Source: Oligoflexia bacterium (GTDB lineage: Bacteria > Bdellovibrionota > Bacteriovoracia > Bacteriovoracales > Bacteriovoracaceae). Taken from it: DNA of 64,000 nt. The stretch covers positions 1 through 64,000 of the forward strand of contig JADGAN010000001.1 of NCBI GenBank assembly GCA_015231955.1, in the 5' to 3' direction. Made by a program: the position numbers and the translations under genes. Positions 8,799 to 17,057 of this stretch are shown in pieces. The stretch's first letter is position 1. Each line of letters begins with the position of its first letter. The notes below the pieces were generated by a model. It searched no databases. It was given only the letters and a program-made list of their open reading frames with translations, and was not told where the DNA came from.

Positions 8799-10547
8799 CT
8801 ACAATTCTGTTATGTGTGGACTCTTCCCTGAAATATTTATCTCTGAATCAAACACGTTTTGTTTGCTTCTATAATCTTCAATGGTTTTCAAAATAAACTC
8901 ATTTAAAATATTTAACGTGCAATTTGCTTCTTTGAAATTCAACAAAGAATTGCTTGCCAACTGAATCATATTTTTCCCAGGAAGGTTAGTCCTATTAACA
9001 TAGTAGTAGTCAACAATAGGAGATAGCAATGAAAATTTCTCTTTAAGCCCAAGCGACATACCATCGATTTCTGAAATTTTCCCTATATAGCTCTTAATTT
9101 TGTCCAACTGTGGCCGCTTATTGGAACACTCATCCAGCACAAATTGAGAGTATTGCTCTCCAAAAACATTGAGTTCAAAAATATATTTAATACCCTCTAA
9201 ATAATTTTGAATTTCTGTCGCCACCAACGATGATATTGGCGGAATAGAAAAATTGATCTCTTTATCCTCCAATACAAAACTCCAAATAATATGATAGTAT
9301 AATCGGAAGAGCATAGGGGCATCTGCATCAATGATATTAAGAGGATCTAAGAAAAGTTTATTATTTTTATCAAGACCAGATTTATATAAAATAATACTTG
9401 CAATATCCACACTGGCAGCTCGATCAAGAAAGCTATCAATAGCATTATATGTAACACACTTATCAATAATTCTTTCAAAAAAGCTAGAGACAAATGAGGC
9501 AACCAACCATGCTGAAATTGTTTTATGACAATACAGACCATTGCATAAGGTATCTGGATAGCAAGGATAGCATGCAACCTTTGGAGCAATAACAAAGTTT
9601 TCATTGCCATAGGGGGCAGTCTCGTGTGAGCGCACAGATCCGAGTGAAATAGTTACACAAGGAATATTTGCAATTGCTGCCAAATGACCACACATTGAAT
9701 CGTGTCCCATGAACATTGAAGAACAGCGCATGACTTCATACAATTGTTCTAATGAAGTTTGTCCTATTTTATTGGTTACTTTTCCAAAACAATTTTGAAT
9801 CAAATCATCTGAAAAAAGTTTCTCGCCTTCTATTGTATCCGATTTAGCACCAACTACGATAATCTCTATATTAGGTATATTACTGAGCAAATAGTTAATG
9901 ATATAGGCCCACTTCGATACTTCCCAGCGTTTTTTATCAATAGAGGCAAAGGGATGAACAACAACGCTTGTTGTGTTCTGACTGATCCGAAGGGGTTCGC
10001 TTGGCAAAATTGTCATGGTGACCTCCTGCCTAAGCTTGAGAGACTCTAAAACACTAATAAAAATATCTACTAAATTAAAAGGGTTCCAACACCCTCTCAT
10101 AACAACTGAATAAACATACTGACACCAGGGGTCACTGATGGATAAATTATCATCTTTATCCCTACTAAGCCCCAATTTCTGTGAAGCCTTAATGAGTGAA
10201 CACAAATAGGATGATGTTTTAGAAAAAGATAGATTTACACATTTATCAATTTCATATTGATTAATCGAGGAAATAAAATCACTTACATATTGCTTCAGCA
10301 AAGCTTTCTCTGATGTGCGATTAAGATTATTTTTAAAATCGAGATAAATAATATGCTTGCAATATTTTTTTAATAAGAATTCAAGAGGCCCTGCAAACTC
10401 CTTTCTTCCAATAAATAAAATACTCAAGGTTGTCGGCCCTTTAAAAAACAGTTGCAGCGCTCTGATCGTCTGTAGAACATCCCCTATCCTAGATATTTGC
10501 ACAATACAAAGATCTATTTTTTGGATTATTGAGGATTTTTCATTCAT
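8799..10547 (-). CDS. Glycosyltransferase family 9 (heptosyltransferase-like)
   Basis: This 582-residue protein has a GT-B fold of the heptosyltransferase family in its first ~360 residues. The N terminus has the ISRIGDVLQTIRAL nucleotide-sugar transferase motif, seen in GT9 as 'IGDVLLTTP'. The second domain opens with VVVHPFASIDKKRWE and contains HDSMCGHLAAIANIPCVTI, which keeps the canonical D-x3-GHLAA loop, so it looks catalytically competent. A helical extension of about 200 residues follows. Heptosyltransferases usually build LPS core, but relatives also add heptose to flagellins and autotransporters. Its place downstream of fliD, fliS and a Maf-type gene favours a role in filament glycosylation. 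Its ATG overlaps the stop of the 55-codon gene (ATGA). Confidence 0.88.
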   Translation of the reverse strand: MNEKSSIIQKIDLCIVQISRIGDVLQTIRALQLFFKGPTTLSILFIGRKEFAGPLEFLLKKYCKHIIYLDFKNNLNRTSEKALLKQYVSDFISSINQYEIDKCVNLSFSKTSSYLCSLIKASQKLGLSRDKDDNLSISDPWCQYVYSVVMRGCWNPFNLVDIFISVLESLKLRQEVTMTILPSEPLRISQNTTSVVVHPFASIDKKRWEVSKWAYIINYLLSNIPNIEIIVVGAKSDTIEGEKLFSDDLIQNCFGKVTNKIGQTSLEQLYEVMRCSSMFMGHDSMCGHLAAIANIPCVTISLGSVRSHETAPYGNENFVIAPKVACYPCYPDTLCNGLYCHKTISAWLVASFVSSFFERIIDKCVTYNAIDSFLDRAASVDIASIILYKSGLDKNNKLFLDPLNIIDADAPMLFRLYYHIIWSFVLEDKEINFSIPPISSLVATEIQNYLEGIKYIFELNVFGEQYSQFVLDECSNKRPQLDKIKSYIGKISEIDGMSLGLKEKFSLLSPIVDYYYVNRTNLPGKNMIQLASNSLLNFKEANCTLNILNEFILKTIEDYRSKQNVFDSEINISGKSPHITEL

Positions 10548-10711
10548 TTATTACCCTCGTTACTTTCCTCTTCTACCAAATTAAGAAGAAGCATTAATTC
10601 AAAATATTGATCCATCTCACCAGAAACAGTAGTGCGAGCATTATTTTTCTTATTTTTTTTTAGTTCCTTCAACTCAAAAAGAATTTCATCTATAAGCTTA
10701 TTCATGCTCAT
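10544..10711 (-). CDS. 55-residue protein between two GT9-like genes
   Basis: This short gene is well supported by position. Its ATG overlaps the TGA of the upstream 544-residue gene, and its own TGA overlaps the ATG of the GT9 gene, so translation is probably coupled through all three. The product begins MSMNKLIDEILFELKELKKN and is highly charged and helical, with a second helix around 'DQYFELMLLLNLVEEE'. It has no signal peptide, cysteine motif or known domain. It may be a small subunit or adaptor of the glycosyltransferases. I do not recognise a family. Confidence 0.65.
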   Translation of the reverse strand: MSMNKLIDEILFELKELKKNKKNNARTTVSGEMDQYFELMLLLNLVEEESNEGNK

Positions 10712-12342
10712 AAGGAAACCTCGTTTCTTTTTTTGTATTCAGAATAGGACAACTCGGTTAATGACGAAACTAGAATTTGCAATTTTTGTTTATACTCATG
10801 CAAAATCACATCAACACCCTTGATATTTTCACCTAAAGATCTATCGTTAGGAATAGATTCTAATTGCAATTTTAAGATGTGATGTAACGAGGATAAAAGT
10901 TTACTACTTTTGCCACCATCTAAAAGCATCTGCAAATTGCTTACAAACAAATTATTTTTGCCTTTACCTATATTACGTAAAGATTTGATTGTCTCGATCA
11001 ACAAATTTGCCAAATACATTAAAAGTTCTTTTTCACTATCTACCCAACTATGAATTTCTCTTTTGTCGAATTCCCTGGTAATATGCTCCATGATTGCATT
11101 ATTAGAAACACCATCAATAATCTTGATCAGAAAATAACGTGTGAACATTTTTGAAATTTCATTATGAATATTGATCTCTCCTGCAATTGGGCGATACCAG
11201 ATCCCTGTTGCATCCACCTCTGTCCTATAGACAGCAACATCAGCACTAACTTTAGTCTGTTCACTTAATTGGATTTCATGTGCGATATCATAAATTGCAA
11301 ATAAAACATCTTCCGCGACAACTACACCACTAGCTACAATATCTCCTGCACATTTTTCCACTATCGGAGCAATCATGATGCTACCACTATTAACACCACC
11401 ATTGTCATAGACGTTATTAGCATCATCACTGATCATTACTACAGGAACATTTAAAATATCTGCCATTTTCACGGCCAAGACATCGCCTGTTACTAAAATC
11501 TCCACATTGATCAATACTGAGGACACGTTCAATAGATTAGCGCATATAGTCAGCAGTGGGTAATTACATTGTTTATTCAAATAATTCACAAAATCTTTTT
11601 CATCATCACTACCACTTATTAACAAAATAGGATGAAATAGTTCATTGTTGATTAATTTCTTTAACAATTCACAAACACTTTTTTTAGAAAACACATCATT
11701 TTCTTCTGTGAATTTATTCAAATCCACAGCAACTAGTTTCGAGTTTCTTTTATCTCTTCTAATGCTTTGACGATAGGCTACTAGCTGCTCACAGGCATTT
11801 TTATTACTCTCTAAATCCAAGTTTATTTTAAGATCTTCGCCAACACAAAATTCCATGGCTGCAATTTTGTGTTGTAACTCTATTAAATTAAAGACAGAGG
11901 GAGCTATCTCTTCATCCTTTAATGTTGACAGCATACCCCATGAACAGGAATACGCAGGAATCATTGAGCTATTCAAGTAATAACTTCCTGCAATTTTTTT
12001 TGCATTAAGCGAAGAGGCAACTAATTGTCCGCAAATATCTTTATTAGCAACATAGACAAGATCCCATGCTATTTCTCTAACTTCTTTAATTACACCAAAC
12101 CAATAATTAACTGCAAATACATTGGATATACTTTGAACCCTGTGAATTTTAGAAATTCGCTTCCTGTCCACTTGAAATATTCTGTTCAATCCTTTAACTT
12201 TCTTTACAAGTGAAGCATGCTCCTTCAGTGTGAGCACACAAATATTAGCTTGTGGCAGCTTCCCCCTTGTTGAGCATACAAGATGAGTTATATCTAACAA
12301 ATCTTGAACTGTATTCATGCATACAAACAAAACATTTTCCAT
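10708..12342 (-). CDS. Divergent GT9-like glycosyltransferase-fold protein
   Basis: This 544-residue protein has the outline of a GT-B (GT9) enzyme. The first domain contains WDLVYVANKDICGQLVASS and a following AKKIAG segment as in heptosyltransferases. The second contains ILVTGDVLAVKMADILNVPVVMI, aligned with the GT9 'TGDTGpmHlAaalgvPvV' loop. The histidine and DTG residues of that loop are missing, so it may be catalytically weak or a non-catalytic partner of the intact GT9 gene next to it. About 170 helical residues follow, of similar extent to the extension on its neighbour. It is 18 bases downstream of the Maf-type gene. Assignment is by fold pattern only. Confidence 0.65.
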   Translation of the reverse strand: MENVLFVCMNTVQDLLDITHLVCSTRGKLPQANICVLTLKEHASLVKKVKGLNRIFQVDRKRISKIHRVQSISNVFAVNYWFGVIKEVREIAWDLVYVANKDICGQLVASSLNAKKIAGSYYLNSSMIPAYSCSWGMLSTLKDEEIAPSVFNLIELQHKIAAMEFCVGEDLKINLDLESNKNACEQLVAYRQSIRRDKRNSKLVAVDLNKFTEENDVFSKKSVCELLKKLINNELFHPILLISGSDDEKDFVNYLNKQCNYPLLTICANLLNVSSVLINVEILVTGDVLAVKMADILNVPVVMISDDANNVYDNGGVNSGSIMIAPIVEKCAGDIVASGVVVAEDVLFAIYDIAHEIQLSEQTKVSADVAVYRTEVDATGIWYRPIAGEINIHNEISKMFTRYFLIKIIDGVSNNAIMEHITREFDKREIHSWVDSEKELLMYLANLLIETIKSLRNIGKGKNNLFVSNLQMLLDGGKSSKLLSSLHHILKLQLESIPNDRSLGENIKGVDVILHEYKQKLQILVSSLTELSYSEYKKRNEVSL

Positions 12343-12360
12343 AATTTTGTTCCTTAACTC

Positions 12361-13029
12361 TCATGTTCTTCTTAAAAGATCGTATGCCTGTAACAAAAAA
12401 TCGTAATCTTTATTCAAAATCCTTGATCCAAGATCTTTTTTCAAACTATCAACGATATCTTCTAATGTCTGCTCCTGCTCGAATGCCGTCTCCAGATACT
12501 CTCTCAATTTCTCATCATCAATCAAAGAAATGAACTCACTGATTTTATCTGCTGTTTTATAATTCAAAACTTCTTTAAAATACCCTCTATATATTGAATA
12601 GGATGGTGGATGAATTATAATCTTAGGGCCACTTAATAAAAAGTTAACAAAAGATAAATTCCCAAAAAGCAATGAAGGATCTTGATTGAAATAAACTGTA
12701 AAATTACAATTTTTAATCGGGTTATAAATCTGACAATCTTCAATCATTCTTAGGTTTGGTTCAATTGCTACGATTTGATATTCATGCATCCCAATTTCCA
12801 CCCAATAACGAATGATTTCTTGAACATGGAAACCCATGCCTAGTCCTAAAATCAAAACCTTATTGCATTTACTCAAAACAGAATAATGCCTTTTAATTAA
12901 ATCACTCGCCTCTCTTTGAGGATCATACGTAGAGTGCAATGATATATTATTAATCACTGGAATTTTAAATCTATCATCTTTTGATTTTTTCAACTCATAA
13001 CTATTAATCGCAATAAAATCTCCCATCAT
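12361..13029 (-). CDS. Short Maf-type motility accessory protein (flagellin glycosylation)
   Basis: The sequence LHSTYDPQREASDLI followed by KVLILGLGMGFHVQEII and VAIEPNLRMIED matches the N-terminal and Rossmann region of Maf motility accessory factors. These transfer nonulosonic acids (pseudaminic or legionaminic acid) to flagellins. Full Maf proteins are usually about 600 residues with a DUF115/MptE-like core. This one has only 222 residues and ends in a helical segment, so it contains the N-terminal dinucleotide-like fold but not the DUF115 half. It may be a remnant, a regulatory subunit, or a small active member. GAGGAA lies right before two tandem ATG codons, and the second has the better spacing. 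It sits between the fliT-like gene and the GT9 genes. Confidence 0.7.
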   Translation of the reverse strand: MMGDFIAINSYELKKSKDDRFKIPVINNISLHSTYDPQREASDLIKRHYSVLSKCNKVLILGLGMGFHVQEIIRYWVEIGMHEYQIVAIEPNLRMIEDCQIYNPIKNCNFTVYFNQDPSLLFGNLSFVNFLLSGPKIIIHPPSYSIYRGYFKEVLNYKTADKISEFISLIDDEKLREYLETAFEQEQTLEDIVDSLKKDLGSRILNKDYDFLLQAYDLLRRT

Positions 13030-13134
13030 TTCCTCTACGATAAAAATAAAAACAACCTAATATTATTATTTAATTTCCTCATGAGTTATAATTTTTGTCA
13101 ATAAAACTAGGGTTTATTCATTGGCAAGAATGAA

Positions 13135-13443
13135 CTATTTTACATTAGTAATATATCCGCTAATTGTTTTCTGGTTCCGCTTGATGGTCATAAGATGGGA
13201 AAAAATTTCATTTTTAGATTTTTTGATTCTGTCAATTAATCCGTCATTAAGCGAGATGACATCTTGTAATTTATCTGACTGTTCTGTGTTTTTTTTGCTT
13301 TCATTCAAAATATTAATTAATCTTTGCCTATTATCAATTTCATTTAAAAGAGATTCCATTTCATCTTCTTGAAAATGTTTTTGAATTAACTGAGTACTTG
13401 AATATATTTTATCAATGATATTTCCTAAATTTCCACTTTTCAT
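13135..13443 (-). CDS. FliT-like flagellar export chaperone
   Basis: This 102-residue, all-helical, charged protein is encoded directly after fliS. Its pattern fits FliT: a helix with 'LLNEIDNRQRLINILNES', a short turn, a second helix 'DKLQDVISLNDGLIDRIKKSK' and a C-terminal helix rich in K and N ending in Y. FliT binds the filament cap FliD and, in enterobacteria, also restrains FlhDC. The order fliD-fliS-fliT is canonical and supports the call, since sequence identity in this family is low. No cysteine or membrane segment is present. The name is therefore an inference from length, helical pattern and neighbours. Confidence 0.65.
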   Translation of the reverse strand: MKSGNLGNIIDKIYSSTQLIQKHFQEDEMESLLNEIDNRQRLINILNESKKNTEQSDKLQDVISLNDGLIDRIKKSKNEIFSHLMTIKRNQKTISGYITNVK

Positions 13444-13463
13444 TAGACATCAGCGCCTTTGCT

Positions 13464-13838
13464 CTATTTCTTAAGCGATTTTATGGCCTGAGACCATGCC
13501 GAATAAAGTGTATTCATAATAGTCAAGCAATCTTCTAGCGACTCTTTTTGTACGTTAATATTGGCCTGTGTGCTGGCAAATATTAAATAGTCATACAATC
13601 GAGATAGCTCAGAGGCTATCTCTTTATTGACAGAAAAATCTAAACTATTGTTTAGTTCAATTACAATATCCTGAAATTTCCCTATATATTCACCTTTTTT
13701 TCCAATGTTTTTTTCTTCAATTGCTTTCATTGCAATCTTGCAATTTTTAATGGCCGCTTCATAGAGCATTAAAAGAATTTGCTCCTTGCTAGCAGTATTA
13801 ACTGATACTCGTTTATAAGTATTTACTCCACTCTCCAT
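13464..13838 (-). CDS. fliS: Flagellar secretion chaperone FliS
   Basis: FliS binds the C-terminal tail of flagellin in the cytosol, prevents premature polymerisation and delivers it to the export gate. The 124-residue length and pattern match the family: 'NTYKRVSVNTASKEQILLML' holds the conserved Y...V.TA...L..MLY start. 'RLYDYLIFASTQANI' is the conserved LYdY helix, and the protein ends with a W in the last helix (SAWSQAIKSL). The ATG is preceded by AGGTAGGATC. It lies 26 bases after fliD and 20 before the fliT-like gene. The flagellin gene itself is not in this window. Confidence 0.92.
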   Translation of the reverse strand: MESGVNTYKRVSVNTASKEQILLMLYEAAIKNCKIAMKAIEEKNIGKKGEYIGKFQDIVIELNNSLDFSVNKEIASELSRLYDYLIFASTQANINVQKESLEDCLTIMNTLYSAWSQAIKSLKK

Positions 13839-13864
13839 ATATTGATCCTACCTCCATCTAATAG

Positions 13865-15292
13865 TTATTGTGATTCTCCTAATTTAGGAACAACATCAGG
13901 GGCCCCTTGCATAGATGCAAGGCCTGCGCCCTGCGCTTTTAACCTAGAAATTGTCTCTTCTAATCTTGCAAATTTATCTTTAAGCATACTCTCTTTCTTA
14001 GAAATTATTCTTTCTCGATTCTCAATCTGCCGATCAATTTGATCCATGGTTGTACGAATACCTTGTTTCCTATTGGTTAAGATCCCCTCTGGCTTTTTCA
14101 CCACCATCGAAGTGAGGTTTTCAAGTTTATTGACAAAACCTGATTCCTTCCCATCAGTTTCTGAATTCCAAAAACCGACCAACATTTGAAATACTTGTTT
14201 GAAATCTTTTGATAGGAATGCTCCAAATTTTTTATCATCAAATGCCAATAGTCCATTTCTTTGAAAAGAAATTCCTAAATCACCGATTCTTCTACTTTCA
14301 AACCAAGATCCTCCTTCATCGTCTTCACCAACTACTGTTAAGGGTTCAAACATTAATGAGCGAATTCTTGATTCAACAGTTTGCAAAGTCACATCACCAC
14401 CAAGTGTTCTAGTAGTGTCAGATTTGGCATCAAGTTGATTTTGCGTATTAATAAATTGCAAAATTTTGTTAATTTTTTCCACCATGGCGGATACTTTACC
14501 AACAATTGCTTCTCGATCTTCGCTGATCTTGATGGAAAATTCATCACCAGGCCTTGCCTTCTTTAGATCAATGGTTAGACCTGAGATTAGATCACTTGTC
14601 GTATTATTAGGAACCTCTACTTGAAAGCCATCCAATTTCACTATGGCATCATGGGCCTCTCTCTCCTCATCGATCTCCAAGTCATCCTCTCCATCCACAA
14701 AATAAAAATAGGGAAAGTCTGCCACATAATCATCACCAGTTCTATTTAAGGCGATTAAAAGTCGCCAAGGATTCTCATCACCACTTCCATCATTAACCAC
14801 TGTGGCCCTCATTCCACAGAGTGGATCACGGTTAATCAACTTTGCTACCCCTCGAAGCGAAGCGTTGTCGGAATCAACATAGATATCTTTGGTTTCTCCA
14901 CTAGGAAGCGTATATTGAACATAACCAACTCCGACATAGCTCTCATCGGGATCCTCAAACCCTGTAGTCATAATTGACGATTTTTGCGCTAACTGATCAA
15001 TCTCGAAGCGATACTCCCCTGGCTCCGCAGTTTCAGGATCAATAGTAACGTCAACCAGATCTTTATCGTAGGTTGCTTTCAGCTCTCGCAGCGTTTTAGC
15101 AGAGCTATTTTTTCGTAAATCACCCAGTAAATCTTCAAAGAGCTTTATGAGTTCTGTAACAAGCTTTGACTTCTCTTCAAGCCTTGCTTTACGATCTTCC
15201 ATCTTAGTAATAGGGACTCTTTCAGCAACAAGAATCTGCTTTACAATGTCTTTTGGAAGTCCTGTATTAATTGATCCAAATGAAATCGCCAC
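13865..15292 (-). CDS. fliD: Flagellar filament cap protein FliD (hook-associated protein 2)
   Basis: FliD forms the pentameric or hexameric cap at the filament tip and guides flagellin polymerisation. The N-terminal ~100 residues contain the helical D0/D1 pattern (KQILVAERVPITKMEDRKA...) with the typical paired coiled coil. The C-terminal helices around 'IGDLGISFQRNGLLAFDDKKF' are the classic FliD C-terminal signature. The 475-residue length is normal. Translation starts at GTG with AGGA eight bases upstream. A possible promoter (TTGTGT, 16 bases, TATGCT) lies about 80 bases upstream on the same strand. A hairpin CCTCGC/GCGAGG (15311-15332) would lie in the 5' leader. It heads the leftward flagellar block. 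Confidence 0.93.
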   Translation of the reverse strand: MAISFGSINTGLPKDIVKQILVAERVPITKMEDRKARLEEKSKLVTELIKLFEDLLGDLRKNSSAKTLRELKATYDKDLVDVTIDPETAEPGEYRFEIDQLAQKSSIMTTGFEDPDESYVGVGYVQYTLPSGETKDIYVDSDNASLRGVAKLINRDPLCGMRATVVNDGSGDENPWRLLIALNRTGDDYVADFPYFYFVDGEDDLEIDEEREAHDAIVKLDGFQVEVPNNTTSDLISGLTIDLKKARPGDEFSIKISEDREAIVGKVSAMVEKINKILQFINTQNQLDAKSDTTRTLGGDVTLQTVESRIRSLMFEPLTVVGEDDEGGSWFESRRIGDLGISFQRNGLLAFDDKKFGAFLSKDFKQVFQMLVGFWNSETDGKESGFVNKLENLTSMVVKKPEGILTNRKQGIRTTMDQIDRQIENRERIISKKESMLKDKFARLEETISRLKAQGAGLASMQGAPDVVPKLGESQ

Positions 15293-15449
15293 AAATTACA
15301 TCCTGTAATCCCTCGCTCTTAAAATTGCGAGGATCGTGACATTTACACATCTACGTATGCTTTGTTCAGCATAACACATCCCGCTGGCTACACAATTGGG
15401 AATTATTTTGCTCTAGCTCTTACAATTAAACAAAAAAGAGGTAAAAAAT

Positions 15450-15480
15450 AAAAAAGGCCAGGTAGGAGCTGGCCTTTTTT
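15450..15480. terminator. Bidirectional intrinsic terminator between divergent genes
   Basis: A perfect 12-bp hairpin, AAAAAAGGCCAG and CTGGCCTTTTTT with a 7-base loop, has a T tract on either strand, so it could terminate transcripts from both sides. Both neighbours (fliD leftward, the membrane protein rightward) start away from it. It therefore does not lie at the end of either gene. The rest of 15293-15542 holds no ORF that I can support. Confidence 0.75.
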
Positions 15481-15542
15481 GATTCGAGGATTATACACTC
15501 TAGTCTACAATACTTAACGCATTTAATTTATCGGCCAATAAA

Positions 15543-17051
15543 ATGGAAACTTTAGCTAAAAATTCAAGTATCATCAAATTAAAATCAAAATTCTTTTTAT
15601 ATCGAGCATTTATATACGCTTCATTTCTTCTTGTGCCGACATGGCTTCCCAAACTTTTTCCACTCACCCCATTATTGCAAATCATCTTAATCCTCTTTTA
15701 CATTCTTTTTATTGCTTCTCAGTGGTTCTTACTTGGAAAAGAGATCGATCATCGATTCAAAATTTACTATAAAGTCAACTCCTCCATTGATCGCATTAGC
15801 TACCGCCTAGTTACCGGCAAAACTGCCATGCTTTTATATTTTGCGGTTCTAGAACTGCTCCCTAAAGATATTATCAAGCATTTTTACTGGGGAACTTGGG
15901 TTGTGCTCGGACTCTTCTACTCTTGGCCTACTAGAGGAAAAATCATTGAAGATACTATCTCCATGCAGCTCATCGAGTTTAAATTTCTAGATGCATTTGA
16001 AAAGACTGTCCTCGGAATCATTCTGCTTTTCTTTCTATTCTCCATCCCCAAATTCCCTATGATTGAAGATATAGAGGCCATCAAACTCTTTTTAGATCCT
16101 AGTGAAAAGATTCATCAAATCTACTGGAATTTTTTAAGTGTTAACTATTTCCCTTTTCAAAAATTACCTCAACTCTACAAGCTTTCTTGGTGCTTACATT
16201 TCTATTTTGTTGAACTAGGAAGTTTTTTGCTTATTTTCTATACTTTTCTAAGATTATTCATCTCAAGAAGAACGGCAATCCTCGGAGTATTTGCGCTAAT
16301 CTCCTCTTGGAGCTTTCCTAAAATATTAGGAATTCAAGTGGGATATCTACTCTCTTCCACCTTTTCTCTTCTCTGGATCTGGAGCACTCTTTGGTGCATC
16401 CATAGTTCAACCTACCGTTCAGGCCTCTTTATAGGAGTCACCACTCTTTGGGGAACAATTGTTAACCGCGATCTCTTCATCTTGGGCCTCATTCAACTAG
16501 CATTCATCTACATTTTTTCTCTTCGGGACAAAACGTTCTGGTTTAAACGTCAGATCTTTAAGTATGCTTCCTTTGGTTTGATTCCAGCTCTTATCATTTT
16601 TATTAGTAGTTTTGAATGGACCTATCATTTTACTCTTGGACGCTCTTTCTCTATACTTGAGGAGGCAGTAAAATATATTAACCAAAAGGCATTCTTCTCT
16701 CTTTCCATCATAGGTTTAGGCCTCCTTATCATCGCGATTGCTAAATCCCACATCCCCTTTACTAAACAATGGGGTGTAGAGATTGATCGCATGAAAAAAA
16801 GTATTGGAATGATCTTAATCCTATGTTTTTATCAACTCTGGACACAAACCGCACTCATGGAAACCTTTTCGCTTTTGTGGATTATCACCTTTTTATCTTT
16901 GCTTCCCTTGGAATGGCCCCTCATCCTCATTCGATCAAATCGCTCTCGCTATAACCTCGTGTACATGATCTACATTCTTATCTGTTTGCTAGATTCCCAC
17001 TTTGAAGGACGAGTTAAGATCTTTTTAGATATCATTACTCACAAAAACTAA
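15543..17051 (+). CDS. Polytopic inner-membrane protein of unknown function
   Basis: The 502-residue product has roughly 11-12 hydrophobic helices spread over its whole length, with short charged loops such as 'GKEIDHRFKIYYKVNSSIDR' and a longer soluble loop near residues 185-215. It has no ABC, MFS or permease signature I can recognise. The general look, many aromatic-rich helices with no long hydrophilic domain, is compatible with a GT-C type glycosyltransferase or a lipid/polymer flippase, but I see no catalytic motif. The codon use and base composition match the neighbours. It runs tail to tail with lon, with only six bases between the stops. Confidence 0.75.
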   Translation: METLAKNSSIIKLKSKFFLYRAFIYASFLLVPTWLPKLFPLTPLLQIILILFYILFIASQWFLLGKEIDHRFKIYYKVNSSIDRISYRLVTGKTAMLLYFAVLELLPKDIIKHFYWGTWVVLGLFYSWPTRGKIIEDTISMQLIEFKFLDAFEKTVLGIILLFFLFSIPKFPMIEDIEAIKLFLDPSEKIHQIYWNFLSVNYFPFQKLPQLYKLSWCLHFYFVELGSFLLIFYTFLRLFISRRTAILGVFALISSWSFPKILGIQVGYLLSSTFSLLWIWSTLWCIHSSTYRSGLFIGVTTLWGTIVNRDLFILGLIQLAFIYIFSLRDKTFWFKRQIFKYASFGLIPALIIFISSFEWTYHFTLGRSFSILEEAVKYINQKAFFSLSIIGLGLLIIAIAKSHIPFTKQWGVEIDRMKKSIGMILILCFYQLWTQTALMETFSLLWIITFLSLLPLEWPLILIRSNRSRYNLVYMIYILICLLDSHFEGRVKIFLDIITHKN

Positions 17052-17057
17052 GACTAG

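Noticed and set aside
13121-13372. Plus-strand ORF over the fliT-like gene
   Set aside because: It is antisense to a gene in the canonical fliD-fliS-fliT order and its translation is a hydrophobic shadow.
15500-15685. Minus-strand ORF overlapping the polytopic membrane protein start
   Set aside because: It runs across the real gene start in another frame, with no ribosome-binding site or recognisable product.
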